Part shown: positions 42,423 to 50,197 of the stretch, one piece after another | How positions within the stretch are numbered: the stretch's first letter is position 1 | How the letters are laid out: each line of letters opens with the position of its first letter | Source of the DNA: Streptomyces sp. MA5143a | Lineage (GTDB): Bacteria; Actinomycetota; Actinomycetes; Streptomycetales; Streptomycetaceae | DNA: 64,000 nucleotides | Direction of reading: 5' to 3' | Assembly: GCF_900290235.1 (NCBI RefSeq) | Contig: NZ_OLMK01000127.1 | Span: 1 to 64,000, forward strand | Notes under the pieces: model-generated | The model's database searches: none | Told to the model about the DNA's origin: nothing | The model's input: the letters and a program-made list of their open reading frames with translations, nothing else | Translations under genes and position numbers: made by a program

Positions 42423-44991
42423 GGTCGTCCCCCTCGTTCTCGCGCCGCGGAAGTGCCAGGGCGACCGGCAGTTCGGCCCTCCCCGATATGCCGAGCTTCC
42501 GGTAGGCGCGCGTCAGGTGTAGTTCGACGGTTCGGGGGCTGATCGACAGCCGCTCCGCGACGAGCCGGTTCGACAGCCCCTCACCGGCGAGGGTGGCCAC
42601 CCGGGTCTCGGCCGGGGTGAGCGGCACCGTGCCGGAGGAGCGGTCCCCGTAGGGAGCCGACGCCGTCGATGGTGCCCAGAGCAGTTCCAGCCGGTGCGTC
42701 TCCGAGGACAATGCGACCGCGAACGCGTGGTCGTTCAGGGTTCCCGCCAGCGCGGCCGCACGGGCGCGCCACGGCAGCAGCACGGGGTTGTTCCAACCGT
42801 GGCCGGTCAGGCCCTGACCGCAGCGGACGAAGTCCGCCAGCGCCTCCCGGGGCCGACCGTCGGCCGCCCGCACCTCCGCGCGGGCGTACAGGAAGAAGGA
42901 GGTGGACAGGCCACCCTCCCCGGCACCGACGGGATCCACGGACAGGGCCTGCTCAGCCGCCGGGAGAAGGCCGTCGAGCCGCAGCACCGTGGAACGCACC
43001 GCGACGACGAGGGGCATCAGACGTGGATGGCACGCCATCGTGGAACCCAGCTCGGCGGCGGCCCTCAGGTCCGTCACCGTCTGCTCCGGAAGACCGAGGA
43101 GGTGGTACCCCCAGGCACGCAGCAGCAAGCCGTGCAGGGCGGCGGCCGACTCGCCGACGTACAGCGACTCGTCGATGAGGGCGCCCACACCGAGCACGAC
43201 GTCGCGGGCACCGTGCTCGTCCCCTGTCAGCAGCAGCGCCGACGCGGCGGCCAGCGTCGGCGTGTACAGCGTGACCCCGGCAGGTGAGGTCGTGTCACGC
43301 AGCCCGTGTCGGGCCAGCTCGACGACCCGATCCCGCTCCGCACCCGACACCGCGAGCCGCCAGGCGCGCAGTCCGGCCCTCGCCGCATCCGGCAGCGCGT
43401 CGACGGCTGCCCCCGGTGGGAGGCCGTCCGTGCCCGGGTCCGACGGACCGCACCAGGGGTGCCCGTGCCTCGGCGGGACGCCTCGTGAGGGGTGTCCGAC
43501 CACGGCATCGGAGAGGGCGTCCGGCCCTTGGAGCAGGGTCAGCTGATCGGCGGCGCGCAGACGGCAGAGGGCGAGAGCGGGGTCTGTGCCACACAGCTCG
43601 TACGCCATGTCGAAATGCCGCTGACAGACCACGGGGTCCGTGGACCTGGCGGCCAGCCCCAGCTCGATGTGCAGGCCGATCCGCTCCTCCAGATCCGCCG
43701 TCCTGGCCAGGGCGTTCTCCATGCTGCGCATCAGGGATCGGGTCGGGCCGGTGAGCCTCCGTTCGGTGGCTCCCGTGCGCAGCACCTCCACGGCCCAGGG
43801 CGGACGGAACGACGGGGCGGCGAGCAGCATCTCGGCGACAAGGGAGTCCCGGACGCCGCCTTGGTAGCAGATGTCGGCCGCCCGGGCGTGCAGTTCCTCC
43901 CGCTCGGTGGCGGTCAGTTCGCCGAGGGCCTGCCCGGCGACCTCGGGGCAGACGGGTGACGGACGGTCCCCCGTGCCCACCAGGCCCATCCCGGTCAGCA
44001 GGGCCAGCGCGCGGGTGCCGACCGGGACGCCCAGGCCGGCCAGGCGAATGAGTTGCCGGGTGTCCAGCTCCCCTGCTGCCAGGGCACAGGACCGCAGCAG
44101 CGCCCGCGCCTCGTCGGGCAGTCCCTCCACCATCCGCGCGGCCCATCGGGTCAGCGCCGCGGCAAGGTGTGGCCCCAGTGCCGTGGCTGCCCCGACTCCC
44201 TCCGATGCCTCCTCTCCCCAGGAGGCGAGAGCGGCGACGAGAACCGCGGGATTGCCGCGGCACCGCCTTGTCACCTCGGCGGCCGGTGCCGGATCCACGG
44301 GTGCGGGCCAGCCGTGCGCGACGAGCACCTCGGCCACCGCCTCCGAGGAGAGGGGACCGAGTCTGAGCAGATGGTCCGTGCGGGAGGGGTGATCCGCGCT
44401 GTCCCGTCCCCGGTGGACCACGTCCAGGCCCAGGCGCTGGGAGAGGGAGCGGGGGCCGACGGACGGGGTGGCGGAGACGAGCACCGTCACCGGGACGTCA
44501 CGCAGTTGCCTGAAGAGTCGCGCGAGCAGGGTGAGAGAGGGATCGTCCGCCCACTGGGCGTCGTCGACGACCAGCAGCAGCGGGTGCCGCGCGGCCTCCA
44601 CGAGCAGTTCCCGGCACGGCCAGTTCATCGGCCGGGGCGCGTCGGCGGGGGACCGCAGCAGCGTGGTCACCTCGGGCGCGAGCCTGGTCAGAGGCGCCAG
44701 CAGTTGTGCCACCACGCCGTACGGGAAGCCGGACTCCGTGGTGGAGCACCGCGCGGTGAGCACCCGCGCCCCACGCTCCTCGGCGGCGGCGGCGGCCCAC
44801 CGCAGCAGCGTGGTGCGGCCGAACCCCGCGAAGCCCTCGACGAGCACCACCGCGGGCGACGGGACACCGGGATGCCGGGTCGGCAGCACGTCCTCCAGCA
44901 ACTGTTTCTCCCTGCCGCGCCCGGCGACGAGAGAGAGGGGCCCGGCCTTTCCACGCCATCGGGGAAGGACCGGTACAGGGGGTTCCGTCAT
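42412..44991 (-). CDS. LAL family LuxR regulator B (variant P-loop)
   Basis: An 859-residue LAL protein. The P-loop is VEGFAGFGRTT, with R59 replacing the Lys. Walker B is LLLVVDDAQWADD at about 137-149. The C-terminal LuxR domain is complete (LTPAETRVATLAGEGLSNRLVAERLSISPRTVELHLTRAYRKLGI at about 797-841). ATG 44991 follows GGAGAAAGAG. Upstream codons to 45207 are open but would overlap LAL C extensively, so the shorter start is preferred. It lies between LAL C (55-bp gap) and LAL A (11-nt overlap). Confidence 0.87.
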   Translation of the reverse strand: MTEPPVPVLPRWRGKAGPLSLVAGRGREKQLLEDVLPTRHPGVPSPAVVLVEGFAGFGRTTLLRWAAAAAEERGARVLTARCSTTESGFPYGVVAQLLAPLTRLAPEVTTLLRSPADAPRPMNWPCRELLVEAARHPLLLVVDDAQWADDPSLTLLARLFRQLRDVPVTVLVSATPSVGPRSLSQRLGLDVVHRGRDSADHPSRTDHLLRLGPLSSEAVAEVLVAHGWPAPVDPAPAAEVTRRCRGNPAVLVAALASWGEEASEGVGAATALGPHLAAALTRWAARMVEGLPDEARALLRSCALAAGELDTRQLIRLAGLGVPVGTRALALLTGMGLVGTGDRPSPVCPEVAGQALGELTATEREELHARAADICYQGGVRDSLVAEMLLAAPSFRPPWAVEVLRTGATERRLTGPTRSLMRSMENALARTADLEERIGLHIELGLAARSTDPVVCQRHFDMAYELCGTDPALALCRLRAADQLTLLQGPDALSDAVVGHPSRGVPPRHGHPWCGPSDPGTDGLPPGAAVDALPDAARAGLRAWRLAVSGAERDRVVELARHGLRDTTSPAGVTLYTPTLAAASALLLTGDEHGARDVVLGVGALIDESLYVGESAAALHGLLLRAWGYHLLGLPEQTVTDLRAAAELGSTMACHPRLMPLVVAVRSTVLRLDGLLPAAEQALSVDPVGAGEGGLSTSFFLYARAEVRAADGRPREALADFVRCGQGLTGHGWNNPVLLPWRARAAALAGTLNDHAFAVALSSETHRLELLWAPSTASAPYGDRSSGTVPLTPAETRVATLAGEGLSNRLVAERLSISPRTVELHLTRAYRKLGISGRAELPVALALPRRENEGDDRVA

Positions 44992-45046
44992 AGTGCTCTT
45001 TCTCCGGCGGACAGACGTGTTGACCAAGTCGCGTGGGTCCCCACGG

Positions 45047-47602
45047 TCAGGACGGCGTCGGGCGGCGGATCGTCGCCGTGCCGGTCGGCCGCGCCCGGGA
45101 GGTCGGGGTCGCGGCCCCGCGTTCGTCTCGTGACGCTGCACGGGTACGGGAGCGACCCGGTCCCTCGACGGCGGCCAGTTCCGTACGGGCCATGACACCG
45201 AGCACATGAGCGTCGCAGCCGTCCGCCAGGGCGCCGGCCCGAACCAGTTGTTCGCCTGCGGCCGCGGTGTGTCCGTGGCGCAACAGAGCCGAGCCCAGGC
45301 GGTACGCGGCCCAGGCTTCTTCCAGACGCCGGCCCGTCGTGTTCCCCTGGGACTGCGAGGCCGCCTTCAGTTCCGCCAGAGGCCTCCGGTCATCCATGGT
45401 GACCAGGAAACTTCCGGCCAGCAGGCCGAAGCCGATGGCGCGGGCCGCCGACCACTGGCCGTGCGCGGGGGAGACGCCCGTGGGACCGGCCACACCCAGC
45501 GGGACCAGGGCCTGGTCCACGGAGAGGCGCCAACGGGTGAAGATCGGGTTGCCGAGGTCGGTGAGGGGATCGGCCCCGGAGTCCTCGGGCAGCCGCCCCG
45601 TGCCGGTCCGGAAGTGGACCGGACTGTCCGGGAAACGGCTCACGGCCCCGGCGAAGTACTGGTCGTACAGCGACTTTCTCGCCTGCCGGATGTCGTGCGG
45701 GCTGGGAGCGGGCCCTGCGTCCTCGACGGCGTCGGAGGCGTGGCGCACCCGGCTCAGCGCGGAGAGTGCCTGCACGTACGCGATGTACGGGAGCAGGAGG
45801 CCCGCCGCCTGTGGGGTACGGGCCATGACGGCCAGGGCCGAGTGGGCCGCCCATGACGCCGCGGCGACATCGCCGACGACGTGCGAGATGAGTGACTGCA
45901 CGGACAGAGCGAGGATCTCGGCGGACGGATTGCCGCACGAGGCCGCTCGGCGTCCGGCGTCCCAGAGCAGCGAGCGCGCTTCCTCCGGCCGGTCGGCCAG
46001 GTGGAACGCCACCGCGGCGGGCAGTTCGGGCGGCACGGTGCGCCACGGCTCGGCCTGGTCCCCCGCTTCGAGGAAGGCCGCCGCGAGTCGGGCGCACAGC
46101 ACCTGTGTGTGCACCGTCCGGCGGGGAGAGCCGTAGGGTTGCCCGGGCATGGACGTGAGCGTGCGGAGCACCTCGTCCAGGTGGGCGGCGGCCTCCCCGA
46201 GATGGGGGGTGCCTGCCGCGAGCGCGCAGAACCGTACGGCGGTGAGAGCACGCAGCTGGAGGTCGGTGGTGTGTCGCAGGGGCCAGCGCAGCTGCCCCAG
46301 CGCGGCCGCCGGATCCGCGCGCTCCAGCAGACCCGCCAGTTCCATGCGGTCCCGGAGCACGGCGTCGCTGCCGGGCGACGGGGCGCCGGACCTGATCAAC
46401 TGGTCGAGGAATCGCGTCGCGGCCGGGGCGTTTCGTCGCGCCGCGGCGGTCGCGGCCTCACGCAGGATGTCGCACATCCAGGTCATGTGGGCGCCCCCGG
46501 GCAGCAACTGCGCTATGCCCTCGGCTCGGTAGCCCGCGTCGTTGAGCAGCCGGGCGGCGCGATCACGCAACTCCCGCAGTTCGACGGGGGACAGTCCGTC
46601 GAGCAGGCGGGAGCGCAGCCCGGGAGAAATCAGATCGCCGCCCTCCTCCGACCCCACCTCGCGTTTCAGTGTGCGCAGGGCGTCCTCCGTCGCCGTACGA
46701 GGTATCCGGGCCAGGACACTGACGAGTTCGCAGGCCGTGGCGTGGCCGCGGGCCCCGGCGTCGACACTCTCGAGCACGGCCACGGCCCGGGCGGTCCGGA
46801 AGACTGTGACACCGTGCCGAGCCAGCCGCTCCACGTCGAGCGCGGAGCGCACGTCGCACGTGACGGCGCCGAGGCGGCGCACCTCCTCGGCCAGCGGCCG
46901 GATGCCTCGTTCCCGGGCGACGCGCAACACGTCACGCAGCAGGCGCGGGTTGCCCTCGGTCAGTTCCGCACACCTGACGACGAAGCCGGAGTCGGGTGCT
47001 TCGCCCAGGACGTGGCCGACGCACTCCGCGATCTCCCCGGTGCTGAGCGGCGGCAGCACGATGACGTTCTGCGGGCGGCGGACGACGAGGTCGCGCAGCA
47101 CCCGCCGGCCGGGGCCGGGCTCGGAGTGGTGATACGTGAGGATGACCAGCAACCGCAGCCCGGACCCGCGCCGCAGCACGTACTCGAGGGAGCGCAGGGA
47201 CTCCTCGTCGCACAGGTGGGCATCGTCGACGAGCACCGCCACCGAGCCGGTTCCGGCCAGTTCGGCGAGGGACTGGTAGGCGAGGTCACTCATGTGGTGC
47301 CGCGAGTGCCCGGCGTGGTCGGGCAACGACACACCGACGGGGGTCAGCAGCCCACGGAGCGCGGTGTAGGCCGGAGGCGGAGGGGTCGAGCGTCCGGCTG
47401 CCTCGAGAACGGTGGACCCGACCGCCAGGGCACTCTCGTGGACGGCGCGCAGGACGGTGCTCCGACCGCTTCCCGCCCCTCCACGTACGAGAGCGTATTC
47501 GGCCTGCCCGGACCGTGCGGTGGCGGCGACCGCGCCGAGCGCGGTGGCGAGGTACGCCGCTCGCTGCGACTCCGCGGTTAAGTGCCAGTCGTCTCTCGTC
47601 AT
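45047..47602 (-). CDS. LAL-like ATPase/TPR protein lacking the LuxR DNA-binding domain
   Basis: An 851-residue protein with LAL layout at the front: P-loop RGGAGSGRST (R47 replaces Lys) and Walker B VAVLVDDAHLCDEES at about 111-125, then a long helical repeat region. Where a LuxR helix-turn-helix should close the protein, there is instead an Arg/Thr/Pro-rich tail of about 40 residues ending RRPTPS. Only 55 bp separate its stop from LAL B, so no displaced helix-turn-helix fits. Codon 8 is TTA (47579-47581), implying bldA control. ATG 47602 follows AGGT. A PimM-type box is 106 bp upstream. Confidence 0.85.
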   Translation of the reverse strand: MTRDDWHLTAESQRAAYLATALGAVAATARSGQAEYALVRGGAGSGRSTVLRAVHESALAVGSTVLEAAGRSTPPPPAYTALRGLLTPVGVSLPDHAGHSRHHMSDLAYQSLAELAGTGSVAVLVDDAHLCDEESLRSLEYVLRRGSGLRLLVILTYHHSEPGPGRRVLRDLVVRRPQNVIVLPPLSTGEIAECVGHVLGEAPDSGFVVRCAELTEGNPRLLRDVLRVARERGIRPLAEEVRRLGAVTCDVRSALDVERLARHGVTVFRTARAVAVLESVDAGARGHATACELVSVLARIPRTATEDALRTLKREVGSEEGGDLISPGLRSRLLDGLSPVELRELRDRAARLLNDAGYRAEGIAQLLPGGAHMTWMCDILREAATAAARRNAPAATRFLDQLIRSGAPSPGSDAVLRDRMELAGLLERADPAAALGQLRWPLRHTTDLQLRALTAVRFCALAAGTPHLGEAAAHLDEVLRTLTSMPGQPYGSPRRTVHTQVLCARLAAAFLEAGDQAEPWRTVPPELPAAVAFHLADRPEEARSLLWDAGRRAASCGNPSAEILALSVQSLISHVVGDVAAASWAAHSALAVMARTPQAAGLLLPYIAYVQALSALSRVRHASDAVEDAGPAPSPHDIRQARKSLYDQYFAGAVSRFPDSPVHFRTGTGRLPEDSGADPLTDLGNPIFTRWRLSVDQALVPLGVAGPTGVSPAHGQWSAARAIGFGLLAGSFLVTMDDRRPLAELKAASQSQGNTTGRRLEEAWAAYRLGSALLRHGHTAAAGEQLVRAGALADGCDAHVLGVMARTELAAVEGPGRSRTRAASRDERGAATPTSRARPTGTATIRRPTPS

Positions 47603-47707
47603 GTGCGACCTGTCTTGTGGTGAGGGCAGGATCGGGGCAAGTCGCCCGGAAGTAGAACCGGTTGCCACTGAATCGGCGTCATCGTGGCACGGGGTCACGT
47701 TCAGATA

Positions 47708-47723
47708 CTAGGGAGTTCCCCAG
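47708..47723. promoter_or_regulatory. PimM-type PAS-LuxR binding site
   Basis: CTAGGGAGTTCCCCAG matches the published consensus for PimM and relatives (CTVGGGAWWTCCCBAG) in 15 of 16 positions; only position 8 (G instead of A/T) differs. It is 106 bp upstream of the LAL C start. About 17 bp beyond it toward that gene is CACGAT, a possible -10 box. The PAS-LuxR protein at 38550-39260 is the expected ligand. Confidence 0.75.
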
Positions 47724-47887
47724 GGTGATCCCGCAGGGGCTCTGTGCGGGGCGACTAATGTGGGTTGTGCAAAGGAGAACCGCGCGTGCACAGCCCGTGA
47801 TGGATTCCGGGCCGGTCATGCCGCGTGGATCCGTGTGCGTCGGCACGAAATGCCGTGCGTCGTGATGGCGGGGGAGATCGATGGGCT

Positions 47888-47901
47888 CAGTGGTACCACT
47901 G
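47888..47901. promoter_or_regulatory. 14-bp perfect palindrome upstream of the response regulator
   Basis: CAGTGGTACCACTG is its own exact complement and ends 19 bp before ATG 47921. It may be the autoregulatory site of the response regulator or bind another island regulator. Confidence 0.5.
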
Positions 47902-47920
47902 CCAGAAATGAGGCACATCC

Positions 47921-48649
47921 ATGATTTCCTCGAGCGGTCCGTCAGCTGTGCGTTCCCGGGAGCGCGTCACGAGCGTCATGATCATAGACGACGAGGATCT
48001 GCTGCGTAGTGGCCTGAAACAGGCGCTGGAGCGAGTCACCACCTTAGATGTCGTCGCGGAGGCCGCAGTCGGCCGGGACGCGATCGCCGTGATGGCGAGG
48101 ACGACCCCTGACGTGGTCGTGCTGGGCGTCGGACGCCACCAGGAGGCGGTCGCCCTCGATCTGATCGCGCGCCTGTCGGCCGCACCGCTGCCCGTCCGGC
48201 CGAAGGTGCTCCTGCTCGCCGACCAGCAGGTCCTCGACCGCAGCCTGACCCGGGCCATCCACCTGGGCGTCCGTGGCATCCTGCTGCGCAGCGTCTCCGG
48301 TGACGAACTGCTCTATGCGGTGCGGCAGGTGGCGTGCGGCCACAGCGTCCTCCAGCCCCTGCTGACGAGCAGGCTCTTCGCCGGGCTGCGGAACTTCGCT
48401 CCTGTGGGATCGCAGGCGTGGCGAGGCGGTTTGCCGGACGTCCTGGCACAACTCAGCCCTCGTGAGCGTGACGTGTTGACGGGGATCGCCCGAGGCATGT
48501 CGAACCAGGAGATAGCCGAGGACTTCCACCTGACGGTCGCCACGGTCAAGTCTCATGTTTCCAGCATCCTCACCAAGCTGGGGGCACGTGACCGGCTCCA
48601 AGTGGCCCTCATGTGCATCCAGTACGGCCTGTTCAGCGAAGACGAGTGA
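47921..48649 (+). CDS. Degenerate NarL/FixJ-type response regulator
   Basis: A 242-residue regulator with a receiver-like domain (about 17-135) and a C-terminal LuxR helix-turn-helix (LSPRERDVLTGIARGMSNQEIAEDFHLTVATVKSHVSSILTKLG, about 177-220). The acidic pair D23-D24 remains. The phospho-acceptor Asp is replaced by G69 (VVVLGVG), the Thr/Ser position by A100 and the conserved Lys by R123, by eye alignment. It therefore cannot be phosphorylated in the normal way, and no kinase gene is adjacent. Such atypical regulators often control antibiotic clusters. Codon 42 is TTA (48044-48046). Start ATG 47921 has GAGG at 7 bp. Confidence 0.88.
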   Translation: MISSSGPSAVRSRERVTSVMIIDDEDLLRSGLKQALERVTTLDVVAEAAVGRDAIAVMARTTPDVVVLGVGRHQEAVALDLIARLSAAPLPVRPKVLLLADQQVLDRSLTRAIHLGVRGILLRSVSGDELLYAVRQVACGHSVLQPLLTSRLFAGLRNFAPVGSQAWRGGLPDVLAQLSPRERDVLTGIARGMSNQEIAEDFHLTVATVKSHVSSILTKLGARDRLQVALMCIQYGLFSEDE

Positions 48650-48692
48650 ACGTCCCGGCCCGGTGGCCGGCCGCGGTCGACCGGGGCGTCTC

Positions 48693-48728
48693 GTCCGCCC
48701 CGGCAGGCGGGACCCCGCCGGGGCGGAC
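48693..48728 (+). terminator. Terminator of the response-regulator gene
   Basis: A perfect 11-bp GC-rich stem (48693-48703 with 48718-48728) closes a 14-base loop, 43 bp after the stop codon. Confidence 0.75.
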
Positions 48729-48848
48729 AGCGGCACCGGGGAGTTGTGCCGTTGACAGGTCAGACGCTATCCGGACGGCCTCGGCCGCCGTAACGTTCCG
48801 AGGACTGAAGCCGAAGGTCGAGGAGACCGGGGAACACTCGTCTGAGAG

Positions 48849-48888
48849 GTGGGTGCCCTCTCATCCTGCGGAATGAGCCGACACCCAC
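48849..48888 (-). terminator. Hairpin downstream of the acyltransferase gene
   Basis: GTGGGTG (48849-48855) pairs with CACCCAC (48882-48888), with inner CTCAT/ATGAG pairing. It begins 5 bp after the acyltransferase stop and is the likely end of the biosynthetic operon transcript. Confidence 0.55.
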
Positions 48889-48893
48889 GGTGC

Positions 48894-50135
48894 TCAGTGC
48901 CTTGTGGCCCCTGCGGGGGCGACGTCGTCGTCGGCCGTGTCCGCGGCCTCCGGCACCTCGAGGACTCCGCCGAGCCGTTCGCCCGAGCCGTCGACCCGGG
49001 AGAGGCGGCTGAAGGGCTCCGGCTCGACGGAGGTGAAGGTGTGGGTCTCCCCGCACGGCATGGCATGACGACGCAGCTCGTTGCGGAGATCCTCCGAGAG
49101 CCTGGTCCGCGGACCGCCCATGGCGCCGTTGCGTACGTCGAAGTAGGTGATGTCCGTGTGGTCCCGCGCGAAGCCGTCCGGCAGTCCGTCCACGAAGACC
49201 ACGGCGCGGTGCGCCGCGCCGTCAGTGGGGGGCACGGGCTGACACCCGCTCTGCACGGTCACGGTCATGCCCTCCGACACGGTGCCGTCCGGCGCGTTCA
49301 GCACGGAGGTCCACGCTCCGCCATCCGGCACCCGCGAGGCCTGGTGCCCCTTCCACCGCAACTCCTCCGTCCAGCGGTCCACCACCGCGGTCACGGCGTC
49401 CACGGCCGCGTCCGACGAGAGCCGCCGCGCGGGAATGGCCTTCTTCACCTTGGCCGGAACACCGGCGGCCAGGACGTTCTCCGGCAGCGACCGCGCGACG
49501 ACCGCGCCGGCGGCGACGATGCTGTTCCGGCCCACCGAGACCCCGGGGAGGATCGTGATGTGAAAGCCGAGCCAGACGTTGTCCTCGATGGTCACCGGCG
49601 CGTAGGCGGTTTCGAAGCCGTCGAGGGGCCCGTGCCCGAAGTGGTATCCGTGCGTCCAGATGGAGAGATACGAACCGGTCCCGACGTTGTTCCCGATGGT
49701 GATCGGAAGATTGGCGTTCAGGATCGAGTGCTGTCCGATGGTGACGCGTGAACCGATGGACACATGTGCGCTGGACGCCGTCGTACCGCCGTAGCCGACC
49801 GAGGCCTCGTCACCGAAGTACAGGAGATTGCCCGCACTGAACGACCGGCACGTCAGGGAGGCGCCCCGGGCCACCCTGGCCGCGGCGCCGACGGAGAACC
49901 GCTCGGCGACGAGAACACGCACGTCGCTCCCGAACTCGCTCCGCGGCCCGATGCGGACCTCCGACGCCCGCAGATCACAGCCCGGACCGATCACCGTGCC
50001 CTCCGCGATCTCGATCCGGTCACCGACAAGCACGGTTCCCGGCCCGATGACCACATCCGACGCCAGGCTCAACTCCTCACAGATGATGCGGGCGCCGGGG
50101 TCGATCCCCGGACGGTTCGGTCGCCAATGCCTCAC
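48894..50135 (-). CDS. Hexapeptide-repeat (left-handed beta-helix) acyltransferase with extra C-terminal domain
   Basis: A 413-residue protein from GTG 50135, which has GGGAGG five bases upstream. Residues about 15-235 are hexapeptide repeats (IGPGTVLVGD, VSIGSRVTIGQHS, VTIEDNVWLGFHITILPGVSVGRNSIVAAGAVV), the LpxA/maltose-acetyltransferase fold; the likely catalytic His is in SIWTHGYHFGHG. About 160 residues follow that I do not recognise, containing VFVDGLPDGFARDHTDITYFDVRN. It probably transfers an acetyl or other acyl group to a sugar or amino group. Last gene of the minus-strand biosynthetic operon, 62 bp after the methyltransferase. Confidence 0.85.
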   Translation of the reverse strand: MRHWRPNRPGIDPGARIICEELSLASDVVIGPGTVLVGDRIEIAEGTVIGPGCDLRASEVRIGPRSEFGSDVRVLVAERFSVGAAARVARGASLTCRSFSAGNLLYFGDEASVGYGGTTASSAHVSIGSRVTIGQHSILNANLPITIGNNVGTGSYLSIWTHGYHFGHGPLDGFETAYAPVTIEDNVWLGFHITILPGVSVGRNSIVAAGAVVARSLPENVLAAGVPAKVKKAIPARRLSSDAAVDAVTAVVDRWTEELRWKGHQASRVPDGGAWTSVLNAPDGTVSEGMTVTVQSGCQPVPPTDGAAHRAVVFVDGLPDGFARDHTDITYFDVRNGAMGGPRTRLSEDLRNELRRHAMPCGETHTFTSVEPEPFSRLSRVDGSGERLGGVLEVPEAADTADDDVAPAGATRH

Positions 50136-50197
50136 GAGGTCCTCCCGATTCGGTCTGATGGGGCGGTGGTGGTGCGCGAACAGCTCGATCCGTGTGC

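Larger units (their letters stand above)
47603..47920. other. 318-bp divergent regulatory region
   Basis: This stretch separates the LAL C-B-A operon (left) from the response-regulator gene (right). It contains the PAS-LuxR box at 47708-47723 and a 14-bp perfect palindrome at 47888-47901. No convincing small gene is seen. Confidence 0.7.

Noticed and set aside
44991..45047. A frameshifted LuxR helix-turn-helix after LAL C
   Set aside because: Only 55 bp lie between the stop and the next start, and the other frames show no helix-turn-helix residues, so a simple frameshift does not explain its absence.
47603..47920. A small gene in the divergent regulatory region
   Set aside because: The short frames there have no ribosome site or protein-like composition; the stretch is better explained by operators and promoters.
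38550..48649. The idea that the window holds a polyene macrolide cluster
   Set aside because: Only the regulator set is of polyene type. No PKS module, mycosamine gene, P450 or ABC exporter is present in the 64 kb.
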